Below are positions 8,985 to 16,265 of a DNA stretch of 64,000 nucleotides, one piece after another (the stretch's first letter is position 1; every line of letters begins with the position of its first letter). Position numbers and translations under genes: made by a program. Below the pieces are notes generated by a model. That model did no database searches. It saw only the letters and a program-made list of their open reading frames with translations, and had not been told where the DNA came from. Origin of the DNA: JBBQSN01 sp963825505 (GTDB lineage Bacteria; Actinomycetota; Actinomycetes; Actinomycetales; CAWJMD01); the NCBI GenBank assembly GCA_963825505.1, contig CAWGTL010000012.1, positions 62,001 through 126,000 of the forward strand, in the 5' to 3' direction.

Positions 8985-9437
8985 GTGCAGACCTTCACCG
9001 CGGTCGTCCGCACCACGCTGGACCCGGCCGCCGCGTTCGCCGCGATCACCGACTGGCCGGGTCACGGCCGGCACGTCCCGTTCACGACCGTGCGGGTGAT
9101 CCGCCGCACCGACGGCGTCGGCACCACCTTCACCGGGACCACCGGCCTCGGCCGGCTCTCGTTCGACGACCCGATGGAGGTCGTCCGCTGGGAACCGCCG
9201 CAGGACGACGGCCACGGCGTCTGCACGATCCGCAAGCGCGGGGTGGTGCGCGGCGAGGCCCACATCGAGGTGCTCGCCGACGGCGCCGGTTCGCGGGTGA
9301 GCTGGACCGAGGGCGTCGCGTTCGGCCCCCGCTGGCTGGACCCGGTGATCTCCCGGCTGGCGCTGCTGCCGGGCAGGCTCGTCTTCGGTGGCGTCGCGCG
9401 GCGGATGCTGCGCGACGCCGAGCGCGCCCGTGGCTGA
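8985..9437 (+). CDS. SRPBCC-family protein
   Basis: A 150-residue polyketide-cyclase/START-like protein: VQTFTAVVRTTLDPAAAFAA, ITDWPGHGRHVPFT, VGTTFTGTTGLGRLSFDDPMEV and a C-terminal amphipathic helix (ISRLALLPGRLVFGGVARRM) fit the helix-grip fold of actinobacterial SRPBCC proteins. The bound ligand is unknown. It begins at GTG 8985, five bases after the DivIVA-like stop, and its end overlaps the tag start by 8 bases, so these three genes look like one operon. Confidence 0.75.
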   Translation: MQTFTAVVRTTLDPAAAFAAITDWPGHGRHVPFTTVRVIRRTDGVGTTFTGTTGLGRLSFDDPMEVVRWEPPQDDGHGVCTIRKRGVVRGEAHIEVLADGAGSRVSWTEGVAFGPRWLDPVISRLALLPGRLVFGGVARRMLRDAERARG

Positions 9438-10062
9438 GGTCCTGCCGGACCTGGTGACCGGCGACGACGGGCTGGCCCGCTGCCGCTGGGGCGCGTCCGC
9501 ACCCGAGTACGTCGGGTACCACGACACCGAGTGGGGACGCCCGGTGCACGGCGAGCACGCGCTGTTCGAGCGCATCACGCTGGAGGCGTTCCAGTCCGGC
9601 CTGTCCTGGCTGACGATCCTGCGCAAGCGCGACGGCTTCCGGACGGCGTTCGCGGGATTCGACCCCGAGGTCGTGGCCCGGTTCGACGACGGCGACCGGG
9701 CCCGGCTGATGGCCGACGCCTCGATCGTCCGCAACCGCGCGAAGGTCGACGCCGCGATCACCAACGCCCGGGCGGTGCTCGACCTGCGCGACGGGCCGGG
9801 GCTGGACGGGCTGTTCTGGTCGTTCGCGCCGGACCCGGTCACGCGACCGGTGCCGCAGCGGTTCGCCGACGTCCCGGCCATCACCGGAGAGTCGACGGCG
9901 CTGTCGAAGGCGTTGAGGAAGAGCGGGTTCGTCTTCGTCGGCCCGACCACGGCGTACGCCGGCATGCAGGCGTGCGGGCTCGTCGACGACCACCTGGCCG
10001 GCTGCCACGCCCGTGGCGGCGCGCGGGGCGGCGCGCGAGGCGGCGCGCAGGGCGGAGCGTGA
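9430..10062 (+). CDS. tag: DNA-3-methyladenine glycosylase I
   Basis: Tag removes 3-methyladenine from alkylated DNA as the first step of base-excision repair. The zinc-site residues are present: Cys in RCRWG, His in YHDTEWG, and His plus Cys in VDDHLAGCH near the end; the catalytic Glu is in ERITLEAFQSGLSWLTIL. The GTG at 9430 overlaps the previous stop by 8 bases and gives the usual N-terminus. Unusually, the protein ends in four RGGA-like tetrads encoded by a 12-base tandem repeat (10012-10059). Positional equivalent of Rv1210 (tagA). Confidence 0.9.
   Translation: MAEVLPDLVTGDDGLARCRWGASAPEYVGYHDTEWGRPVHGEHALFERITLEAFQSGLSWLTILRKRDGFRTAFAGFDPEVVARFDDGDRARLMADASIVRNRAKVDAAITNARAVLDLRDGPGLDGLFWSFAPDPVTRPVPQRFADVPAITGESTALSKALRKSGFVFVGPTTAYAGMQACGLVDDHLAGCHARGGARGGARGGAQGGA
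10012..10059 (+). repeat. In-frame 12-bp tandem repeat (4 units) at the 3' end of tag
   Basis: Four consecutive 12-base units of the form CGNGGCGGCGCG encode RGGA-RGGA-RGGA-QGGA and run exactly to the stop codon. The units differ at one to three positions, mostly silent. The array also covers the region just upstream of the next gene's GTG (10059), where its ribosome-binding site should lie. Confidence 0.85.
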
Positions 10063-11282
10063 CCGGCGCACCCGCGGTGCGGGTCGAGACCGAGCCCACC
10101 GACGACGACGGCCCGTGGTGGCTGCGGCTCGTCCCCGGGTGGGTGGCGGCGCTCGCGGTGTACGGCCTGACCCGGGTCGTCGCCACCGTGTTCACGCTGG
10201 TGGCCGCACCGTCCCAGCTCGGCAGCCTCTGGGCGCCGCAGGACCCGCCGTACGGCGACTTCGTCTCGATGTGGGACGGCGACCGCTACCGGGTGATCGC
10301 CGAGCAGGGCTACCCGCTGCCGCTGCCGCTGGACGAGGCGGGCGAGCCCGCCCAGTCCGAGTGGGCGTTCTTCCCGGCCTACCCCGCCCTGGCGCGGCTC
10401 GCGATGACCGTGACCGGCCTCGGCTTCCGCGAGGTCGCACCCACGGTGAGCCTGCTGTGCGGGTTCGCGGCGGCGGTGCTGGTGTACCGGCTGTTCCGGC
10501 GCCGCGTGGGCCGCCCGGAGGCGCTGCTCGGCGTCGCGGTGCTCGGGGTGTTCCCCACGGCGCCGGTGCTCCAGTACTCCTACAGCGAGGGCCTGTGCCT
10601 GCTGGCGCTCGCCGCGTCGCTCTACCTGCTCGCCACCCGCCGCTACCTGGCGGCGGTGCCTGCCGTGGCGCTGCTGGGCCTGACCCGACCGGTCGGCGTC
10701 CCGTTCGCGCTGGTGGTGCTGGCGCACCTGGTGGTGCGCTGGCGCGCCCGCGACGAGGACCCGTTCCCACCGGTGGAGGCGGCCAAGGTCGCGCTGGTGG
10801 GTGCCGTCACCACGCTGGCGGCGCTCGCGATGCCCGCAGCGACCGCGGTGGCCGCAGGCCGCGCGGACGGCTACACGGCCGTCCAGGTGGCCTGGCGGGT
10901 CCAGGACCAGATGGAGTACTTCACGCCGTGGGCCTGGATGGCGCGCTACGTGCTGCACGGGTGGGGCCCGGTCGTGCTGCTCCTGCTCGTGATCGGGACG
11001 GTGTCGGTGCTCGCGAGTCGTCCGGCGCGTGCGCTCGGGGTCGAGCTGTGGACGTGGTGCGCCGCCTACGCGCTCTACCTGGCCGCGGTGCTCGACCCGT
11101 TCACCTCGCTGCCGCGCTTCCTGCTGCTGTTCTTCCCGCTGGCGCTGGCACTGGTCACGAGCACGCGCGGCTGGCGGCGGGTGCTGCTGCTGACGGCCTG
11201 GATCACGCTGTCGCTGTGGCTGCAGTGGAAGTGGGTCAGCGTGCTGTGGGTGTTCGCGCCGCCGAGCGACTACCCGCCCTGA
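10059..11282 (+). CDS. GT-C mannosyltransferase-like (PIG-V-type) integral membrane protein
   Basis: A 407-residue polytopic membrane protein. After a first helix (WVAALAVYGLTRVVATVFTL) comes the extracytoplasmic loop with MWDGDRYRVIAEQGYP and EWAFFPAYPALARL, the motif set of PIG-V-type GT-C glycosyltransferases using lipid-linked sugars; YSEGLCLLALAASLYLLA and GLTRPVGVPFAL follow. About nine or ten helices are visible, ending LWVFAPPSDYP. Its acceptor (lipomannan, protein or another glycolipid) is unknown. The GTG start overlaps the tag stop (GTGA). Confidence 0.78.
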   Translation: MTGAPAVRVETEPTDDDGPWWLRLVPGWVAALAVYGLTRVVATVFTLVAAPSQLGSLWAPQDPPYGDFVSMWDGDRYRVIAEQGYPLPLPLDEAGEPAQSEWAFFPAYPALARLAMTVTGLGFREVAPTVSLLCGFAAAVLVYRLFRRRVGRPEALLGVAVLGVFPTAPVLQYSYSEGLCLLALAASLYLLATRRYLAAVPAVALLGLTRPVGVPFALVVLAHLVVRWRARDEDPFPPVEAAKVALVGAVTTLAALAMPAATAVAAGRADGYTAVQVAWRVQDQMEYFTPWAWMARYVLHGWGPVVLLLLVIGTVSVLASRPARALGVELWTWCAAYALYLAAVLDPFTSLPRFLLLFFPLALALVTSTRGWRRVLLLTAWITLSLWLQWKWVSVLWVFAPPSDYPP

Positions 11283-11317
11283 CCGCCCCTGGTCGGACCT
11301 CGAGGGACCGGGCGGTC
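11281..11317. terminator. Bidirectional hairpin over both stop codons
   Basis: Arms GACCGCCC (11281-11288) plus GGTC (11291-11294) pair with GACC (11306-11309) plus GGGCGGTC (11310-11317), giving a 12-base-pair stem with a 2-base bulge and an 11-base loop. It overlaps the stop codons of the convergent mannosyltransferase-like and enoyl-CoA hydratase genes. There is no U-tract, as is common in actinobacteria. Confidence 0.55.
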
Positions 11318-12104
11318 AGCGCCCGGTGAAGCGGGGCGCGCGCTTGCCGAGGAAGGCCGAGACCGCCTCGCCGTGGTCGGCGCTGCCGCCGGTACGGGCC
11401 ATCCACTCCGCCTCGTGCTCGAGCGACTCGGCCAGGCTGTGCTCGGCGGAGTACGCCACGACGGTGCGGATCGCCGCGTAGGCCAGCGTGGGGCCGGCGG
11501 CGAGCTCGACGGCGACGGCGCGGGCGCGGTCGGCCAGCTCGTCGTCCGGGACGACCTCGGTGGCCAGGCCCAGCGCCAGCGCCTCCTCGGCGCCGACGGT
11601 GCGCGGGCGCAGCAGCAGGTCCTTGGCCCGGCCGACCCCGATCAGCCGGGGCAGGTGGTAGGAGGCGCCGGTGTCGGCCGACAGCGCGACGCCGGCGAAG
11701 GCGAGGTTGAACCCGGCCGAGGCGGCCACGATCCGCAGGTCGGCGGCCATCGCCATCGAGGCGCCTGCTCCCGCGGCCACGCCGTTGACGCCCGCGACCA
11801 CCGGCTTGTCCATCGTGGCCAGCGCGAGGGCCACCGGGTTGTAGTGGTCGGGCACCGTCCTCCACAGCGTGGGGTCCTGCGCCTGGAGCAGCTGGACGTG
11901 CTCGCGCAGGTCCTGGCCCACGCAGAACGCGCGGCCGGTGCCGGTGAGCAGCACGCACCGGACCTCGGGGTCCCCGGCGGCCGCGGTCACCGCCTCCCGC
12001 AGCTGCTCCTTGGTGGCCACGTCGAGGGCGTTCATGGCGTCCGGACGGGCGAACGTCACCGTGCCGACGCCCTCGGAGACCTCGTACCGCACGTGCTCGG
12101 CCAT
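11316..12104 (-). CDS. Enoyl-CoA hydratase/isomerase family protein (PaaG-like)
   Basis: A 262-residue crotonase-fold enzyme acting on acyl-CoA thioesters. The oxyanion-hole regions are TGTGRAFCVGQDLREH and AGVNGVAAGAGASMAMAADL. In the usual second catalytic position it reads LSADTGASYHLPRLIG, with Asp rather than the pair of Glu residues of classic hydratases, as in PaaG-type isomerases/hydratases. So double-bond isomerisation or phenylacetate-type chemistry is possible, but the substrate cannot be named. The ATG at 12104 has an AGGAGG ribosome site seven bases upstream. Confidence 0.85.
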   Translation of the reverse strand: MAEHVRYEVSEGVGTVTFARPDAMNALDVATKEQLREAVTAAAGDPEVRCVLLTGTGRAFCVGQDLREHVQLLQAQDPTLWRTVPDHYNPVALALATMDKPVVAGVNGVAAGAGASMAMAADLRIVAASAGFNLAFAGVALSADTGASYHLPRLIGVGRAKDLLLRPRTVGAEEALALGLATEVVPDDELADRARAVAVELAAGPTLAYAAIRTVVAYSAEHSLAESLEHEAEWMARTGGSADHGEAVSAFLGKRAPRFTGR

Positions 12105-12199
12105 CTGGTGCCTCCTGGGTCGTGCCTGCATCGGAGTGGGTCGGGACCTCGGTTGGTCCCACCGGCTTCGTTCGGTTTCGCGCAGCGGTGCTCGCACGG

Positions 12200-12205
12200 G
12201 ATAAT
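12200..12205 (+). promoter_or_regulatory. Candidate -10 element upstream of DUF3117
   Basis: GATAAT at 12200-12205 is the only good -10-like hexamer in the 196-base gap 12105-12300, about 95 bases before the DUF3117 ATG. The region 17 bases upstream (around 12177) has no clear -35. A GAAGGAAGG ribosome site is present at about 12283-12291. Confidence 0.4.
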
Positions 12206-12300
12206 GGCAGGGACTCCCCGCCCGGCGGCCGCCGGGCACCGGGGCTGCCCGCCGGCAGTGGACCTCCAGGGCGGGACCGACGAAGGAAGGGGTACCGCAG

Positions 12301-12468
12301 ATGGCGGCCATGAAGCCGAGGACGGGTGACGGCCCTCTCGAGGTGACCAAGGAGGGACGCAGCATCATCCTGCGGATGCCGCTGGAGGGCGGTGGCCGGC
12401 TGGTCGTCGAGATGACTCCCGACGAGGCGACCGCGCTCGGGGACGCGCTGACCTCCGCCGTCGGCTGA
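12301..12468 (+). CDS. DUF3117 protein (Rv1211-like)
   Basis: A 55-residue protein starting MAAMKPRTGDGPLEVTKEGR and continuing SIILRMPLEGGGRLVVEMTP, DEATALGDAL. It is one of the most conserved small proteins in actinobacteria (DUF3117). The mycobacterial homolog Rv1211 has been described as calmodulin-like, but I see no EF-hand here. Composition suggests a small beta-rich fold with a final helix. It is monocistronic: a candidate promoter lies 95 bases upstream and a strong hairpin 38 bases downstream. Position after tag and the hydratase agrees with Rv1210/Rv1211. Confidence 0.92.
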   Translation: MAAMKPRTGDGPLEVTKEGRSIILRMPLEGGGRLVVEMTPDEATALGDALTSAVG

Positions 12469-12505
12469 CTCCCTCAGCCACGCGCGAGGTCCGCCGAGAC
12501 CTCTC

Positions 12506-12542
12506 AGGGCCCGGCTCGGGTACACCCCCGGGGCCGGGCCCT
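12506..12542 (+). terminator. GC-rich hairpin after DUF3117
   Basis: AGGGCCCGGC (12506-12515) and GCCGGGCCCT (12533-12542) form a perfect 10-base-pair stem with a 17-base loop, 38 bases after the DUF3117 stop and before pepA. No U-tract follows. Confidence 0.6.
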
Positions 12543-12597
12543 GCTGCGTCACCAGCGGTCCGACGGGCTCCGTCCTGGGGTCACTAGGCTCCTCGCC

Positions 12598-14157
12598 GTG
12601 ACCCCGGTGACCGCCCCCCTGGCCGAACGCGACCTGCCCACGCTGGTCGTGGCCGACGCCGCCGGGGCCGACGCCGCCGGTGCCGCCGCCGTGCTGGCGC
12701 TGCCGGTCGGCTCCGGCTCCGAGGGGCAGCCGGGCCCGCAGCCCGGGCCGGGGACCGCCGAGGCGCTCGCGTCGTGGGGGCTCGACCTCGCCACCGTGGC
12801 CGCCGACGCCCGGTTCACCGGCTCCGCGGGCGCCCTGCTCGCCTTCCCCGTGGCCCCGGTGGGCGAGGGCGGTCCGCGCCGGGTCGTGCTGGTCGGGACG
12901 GGCGACGGCTCGGTCCGCTCGCTGCGCCGCGCCGGTGCGGCGCTCGGCCGGTCCCTGGCCGGGGTCGAGCGGGCCGCGGTCGGCCTGGCGGACGGGCTCG
13001 ACGCCGAGCACGTCCGGGCGCTGGTCGAGGGCCTGCTGCTGGGCGCCTGGCAGGCACCGCGCACCGGGACGAGCACCTCCCCCGGTCCGGTCGGGACCCT
13101 CGTCCTGCACGGCCTGGCCGCCGTCCCCGACGTCGCCCACGCCGTCCAGCAGGCGGTGTCGACCTGCCGGGCGAGCTGGCTGGCCCGCGACCTCGCCACC
13201 ACGCCGTCGTCGGTGAAGAACCCGATGTGGGTGGCCGCCACCGCGGTCGAGCTGGCCCGCGACGTGCCCGGGGTGGAGGTCGAGGTGCTCGACGCCGCCG
13301 CGCTGGCCGCGGGCGGGTTCGGCGGGCTGCTCGCCGTCGGCGGCGGGTCGGCCACACCGCCGGCGCTGGTCCGCGTCGCCTGGACCCCTCCGCGCGGGCG
13401 CCGGGGCGAGCACCGCTCGCACGTGGTGCTGGTGGGCAAGGGGATCACCTTCGACAGCGGCGGCATCAGCATCAAGCCGCGCGAGGGCATGGTGACCATG
13501 AAGACCGACATGAGCGGAGCGGGCGTGGTGCTCGCCACGGTGCTCGCGGCGGCGCGCGACGGCGTCCCGCACCGGGTCACCGCGCTGCTCGCGCTCGCGG
13601 AGAACGCGTTCGGCGCCGACTCCTACCGTCCGGGCGACGTCGTCACGGTCTACGGCGGCACCACCGTCGAGATCGCCAACACCGACGCCGAGGGCCGGAT
13701 GGTGCTGGCCGACGCGCTCGCCTACGCCGACGACGTGCTCGACCCCGACGTCCTGGTCGACGTCGCGACCCTCACCGGAGCGGCCTCGCTCGGTCTCGGA
13801 CGCCGGCACGCCGCGCTCTACAGCGACGACGACGACCTCGCCGCGGCCCTGGTGGCGGCCGGCGACGACACGGGGGAGCGCGCCTGGCGGATGCCGCTGG
13901 TCGCCGACTACGCGATCGAGGTCGAGTCCGACGTCGCCGACCTGCGCCACGTCACCGCCGACCGCACCCGGTTCAACGGCGGCGGCTCGATCGCGGCGGC
14001 CCTGTTCCTGCGCGAGCTGGTGGGGCGGCGGCGGTGGGCGCACCTCGACGTCGCCGGGCCCTCGCGGGCCGACAAGGACGAGTACGAGGTGAACAAGGGC
14101 GCCACCGGCTACGGCGCCCGGCTGCTGCTGTCCTGGCTGCGCTCGCTCGGCTCCTGA
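12598..14157 (+). CDS. pepA: Leucyl aminopeptidase (M17)
   Basis: A 519-residue M17 aminopeptidase that removes N-terminal residues from peptides using two metal ions. The C-terminal catalytic domain carries VGKGITFDSGGISIKP (catalytic Lys and Asp), MKTDMSGAGVVLA and the family signature NTDAEGRMVLADAL with the metal-binding Asp and Glu. The N-terminal domain is more variable, as usual. The GTG at 12598 gives the expected length. It is convergent with the O-methyltransferase gene, with 18 bases between the stops. Confidence 0.92.
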   Translation: MTPVTAPLAERDLPTLVVADAAGADAAGAAAVLALPVGSGSEGQPGPQPGPGTAEALASWGLDLATVAADARFTGSAGALLAFPVAPVGEGGPRRVVLVGTGDGSVRSLRRAGAALGRSLAGVERAAVGLADGLDAEHVRALVEGLLLGAWQAPRTGTSTSPGPVGTLVLHGLAAVPDVAHAVQQAVSTCRASWLARDLATTPSSVKNPMWVAATAVELARDVPGVEVEVLDAAALAAGGFGGLLAVGGGSATPPALVRVAWTPPRGRRGEHRSHVVLVGKGITFDSGGISIKPREGMVTMKTDMSGAGVVLATVLAAARDGVPHRVTALLALAENAFGADSYRPGDVVTVYGGTTVEIANTDAEGRMVLADALAYADDVLDPDVLVDVATLTGAASLGLGRRHAALYSDDDDLAAALVAAGDDTGERAWRMPLVADYAIEVESDVADLRHVTADRTRFNGGGSIAAALFLRELVGRRRWAHLDVAGPSRADKDEYEVNKGATGYGARLLLSWLRSLGS

Positions 14158-14175
14158 GCCCGGCTTCCTCCGGCC

Positions 14176-14827
14176 TCAGCGCTTGACGGCCACGAGCAGG
14201 CCGTCGCCGGCCTGGAGCAGGGCGCTGACCAGGCCGTCGTCGCGGCGCACCGCCTTGCCGAGCTCGCGGATCGCGGTGGTCTGCTCGTCGCGCTGGGCGG
14301 GGTCGGCCACCTTGCCGCTCCACAGCGCGTTGTCGACCGCCAGCAGGCCGCCGCTGCGCAGCAGCCGCAGCGCCTGCGCGAGGTAGGCCTCGAGGTCGGT
14401 CTTGTCGGCGTCGAGCAGCACCATGTCGTAGACGCCGTCGGTGAGCCGCGGCAGCACGTCGAGCGCCCGGCCGGTGATCAGCCGGGTGCGCTGCGGACGG
14501 ATGCCGGCCTCGGTGAAGGCCTCCTTGGCGGCCCGCTGGTGCTCGGCCTCGATGTCGATCGAGGTGAGCACGCCCTCGTCGCCCATGCCCTCGCAGCAGG
14601 TACAGGCCCGAGACCCCGGCGCCCGTCCCGACCTCGACGACCGACCGTGCGTGCAGCGCCGCGGCGAGCACCCGCAGCGCGGCACCACCGCCCGACCCGA
14701 TCGGGACGCAGCCGAGCTCACCGGCCCGCCCGCGGGCGCGCTCGACCACCTCGGACTCGGGGACGAACTCTTCGGCGTAGGCCCGGCTGGCGGGCGATCC
14801 GGCTGAGATGACGGCCTCCGTGGTGAT
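14176..14827 (-). CDS. SAM-dependent O-methyltransferase (Rv1220c-like; one frameshift)
   Basis: Class I O-methyltransferase (catechol/caffeoyl-CoA type). The SAM-binding loop VVEVGTGAGVSGLYLL lies before the break and GVLTSIDIEAEHQRAA, DMVLLDADKTDLEAYL and LLRSGGLLAVDNALWSGKV after it. An extra base at about 14593 splits the gene: removing it restores LYLLEGMGDEGVL. The start is not obvious: homologs as I recall them begin MTTEAV, and the matching codon here (14825-14827) is ATC; a GTG at 14902 would add 25 residues. It is divergent from sigE, as in Mycobacterium (Rv1220c/Rv1221). Substrate unknown. Confidence 0.8.
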
Positions 14828-14922
14828 AGCTCGTGGTGGTGCTGGCGAGCCTAGACCCGTCCGCCGGGGTCCCGGCTCCGAAGCACCGGCGAGGTCCTTC
14901 ACAGGGTCCTCACAGGGAGAGC

Positions 14923-14949
14923 GGGAACCCTGGGGTCCTCGCTGGTGTT
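14923..14949 (+). promoter_or_regulatory. ECF-type promoter upstream of sigE
   Basis: GGGAACC (14923-14929), a 16-base spacer and TGTT (14946-14949) match the GGGAAY-N16/17-GTT consensus recognised by SigE/SigH/SigR-type ECF factors. It lies 41 bases before the sigE GTG, suggesting autoregulation. By inference from consensus only. Confidence 0.6.
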
Positions 14950-14990
14950 CTCACTGGACAACCGAGACCAGACAGGAACGTGATGAGGCC

Positions 14991-15647
14991 GTGACGCAGA
15001 CCGCCGTGGCCCGCCCCCAGGAGTCGGCCCGTGGGTCCGAGCAGGACACCGCCGCGGCGCAGCCCTGGGTCCCTCCGACCTGGGAGGAGATCGTCCGCGA
15101 CCACTCCGCCCGGGTCTACCGGCTCGCCTACCGCCTGACGGGCAACCAGCACGACGCCGAGGACCTCACCCAGGAGGTGTTCGTCCGGGTGTTCCGCTCG
15201 CTCGGCACCTACACCCCGGGGACGTTCGAGGGCTGGCTGCACCGCATCACCACCAACCTGTTCCTCGACCAGGTCCGACGCAAGCAGCGGATCCGGTTCG
15301 ACGCCCTGCCGGACGACTCGGGCGACCGGCTCGCCGGGCGCGAGCCGGGCCCGGAGCGCGCGTTCGAGCACCTCAACCTCGACCTCGACATCCAGGCCGC
15401 CCTCGACCGGCTGCCGCCGCAGTTCCGCGCCGCCGTGGTGCTGTGCGACATCGAGGGGCTGACGTACGAGGAGATCGCCGACGTCCTCGACATCAAGCTC
15501 GGCACCGTGCGCTCCCGCATCCACCGTGCTCGCGGCATGCTGCGCGAGGCACTGGCCCACCGCGCGCCCGGCGCGGCCGAGGAGCCGGTGCCCGCCGCAC
15601 CGCGCCGTCGCCGTTTCGTCCCCCGGCTGTCCGGTGGTGCTGCGTGA
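14991..15647 (+). CDS. sigE: ECF sigma factor SigE
   Basis: A 218-residue group-4 sigma factor controlling the envelope-stress response. Region 2 is very well preserved (RVYRLAYRLTGNQHDAEDLT, QEVFVRVFRSLGTY, FEGWLHRITTNLFLDQVRRK) and region 4 reads LPPQFRAAVVLCDIEGLTYE then EIADVLDIKLGTVRSRIHRA. These are near-identical to mycobacterial SigE (Rv1221). The GTG at 14991 was chosen; the frame is open further upstream, but that would overlap the ECF promoter. The stop overlaps the rseA start (GTGA). Regulation: anti-sigma RseA next door, and a self-type promoter upstream. Confidence 0.93.
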   Translation: MTQTAVARPQESARGSEQDTAAAQPWVPPTWEEIVRDHSARVYRLAYRLTGNQHDAEDLTQEVFVRVFRSLGTYTPGTFEGWLHRITTNLFLDQVRRKQRIRFDALPDDSGDRLAGREPGPERAFEHLNLDLDIQAALDRLPPQFRAAVVLCDIEGLTYEEIADVLDIKLGTVRSRIHRARGMLREALAHRAPGAAEEPVPAAPRRRRFVPRLSGGAA

Positions 15648-16201
15648 GCGAGCACGTCGGCACCCGCGCCAGCGAGCTGCTCGACGGCCGGCTCACCGCC
15701 GGCGCCGAGCTCGAGGTCCGCACCCACCTCGGCCGCTGCGCGTCGTGCGCGGCGGTCGTGCACCGCGAGCAGCAGGTGCGCGCCATGCTGCGCGCCGCCG
15801 CCTGCCAGGCGCCCACCCCGCGCGGCGACCTGATGGCGGGCCTGATGGCGCTCGCCGCCACCCCGCCGACCCCGCTCGCCGACCCGGTGCCCGCGTTCGT
15901 GCCGACCTCGGCGACGCCGGGCACGACGCCGGGCACGGCGCCTCGACGCACGCGCCCCTCGGTCCTCACGGCCGCCGTGCTCGGGTCGGTCTCGCTCACC
16001 GCGGCCGGTGCGATCGGCGTCGGGATCGTCGCGCAGGGCGCGGTCCCGGGCGTCGTGGCCCCGGTGCGTCAGGAGGGTGCGGTGGCCGGCTCCACCGCCT
16101 CGTTCGTCCAGCCGGCCGTCGCCGTGCTGCGCGGTGCGGCGACCACCAGCAGCCACAGCGGGATCCGCGTCGTGGACGCCGGAGCGGCGACGAACCCCTG
16201 A
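15644..16201 (+). CDS. rseA: Zinc-binding anti-sigma factor RseA
   Basis: A 185-residue membrane-anchored anti-sigma factor predicted to hold SigE. The N-terminal ZAS domain carries the HxxxCxxC motif in THLGRCASCAAVVHREQ. A Pro/Thr-rich linker, one membrane helix (VLTAAVLGSVSLTAAGAIGVG) and a short outer segment follow. Position directly after sigE with a 4-base overlap is the classic arrangement (Rv1221-Rv1222). In mycobacteria the sigma factor is freed by phosphorylation-dependent ClpP proteolysis and is redox sensitive; both are possible here but not shown by the sequence. Confidence 0.88.
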   Translation: MSEHVGTRASELLDGRLTAGAELEVRTHLGRCASCAAVVHREQQVRAMLRAAACQAPTPRGDLMAGLMALAATPPTPLADPVPAFVPTSATPGTTPGTAPRRTRPSVLTAAVLGSVSLTAAGAIGVGIVAQGAVPGVVAPVRQEGAVAGSTASFVQPAVAVLRGAATTSSHSGIRVVDAGAATNP

Positions 16202-16265
16202 GCCGCCTGGGGAGACACGCCCTAGGCTGGGGCGACGGCAACGGACCCACAGGAGGGCAGGACCG

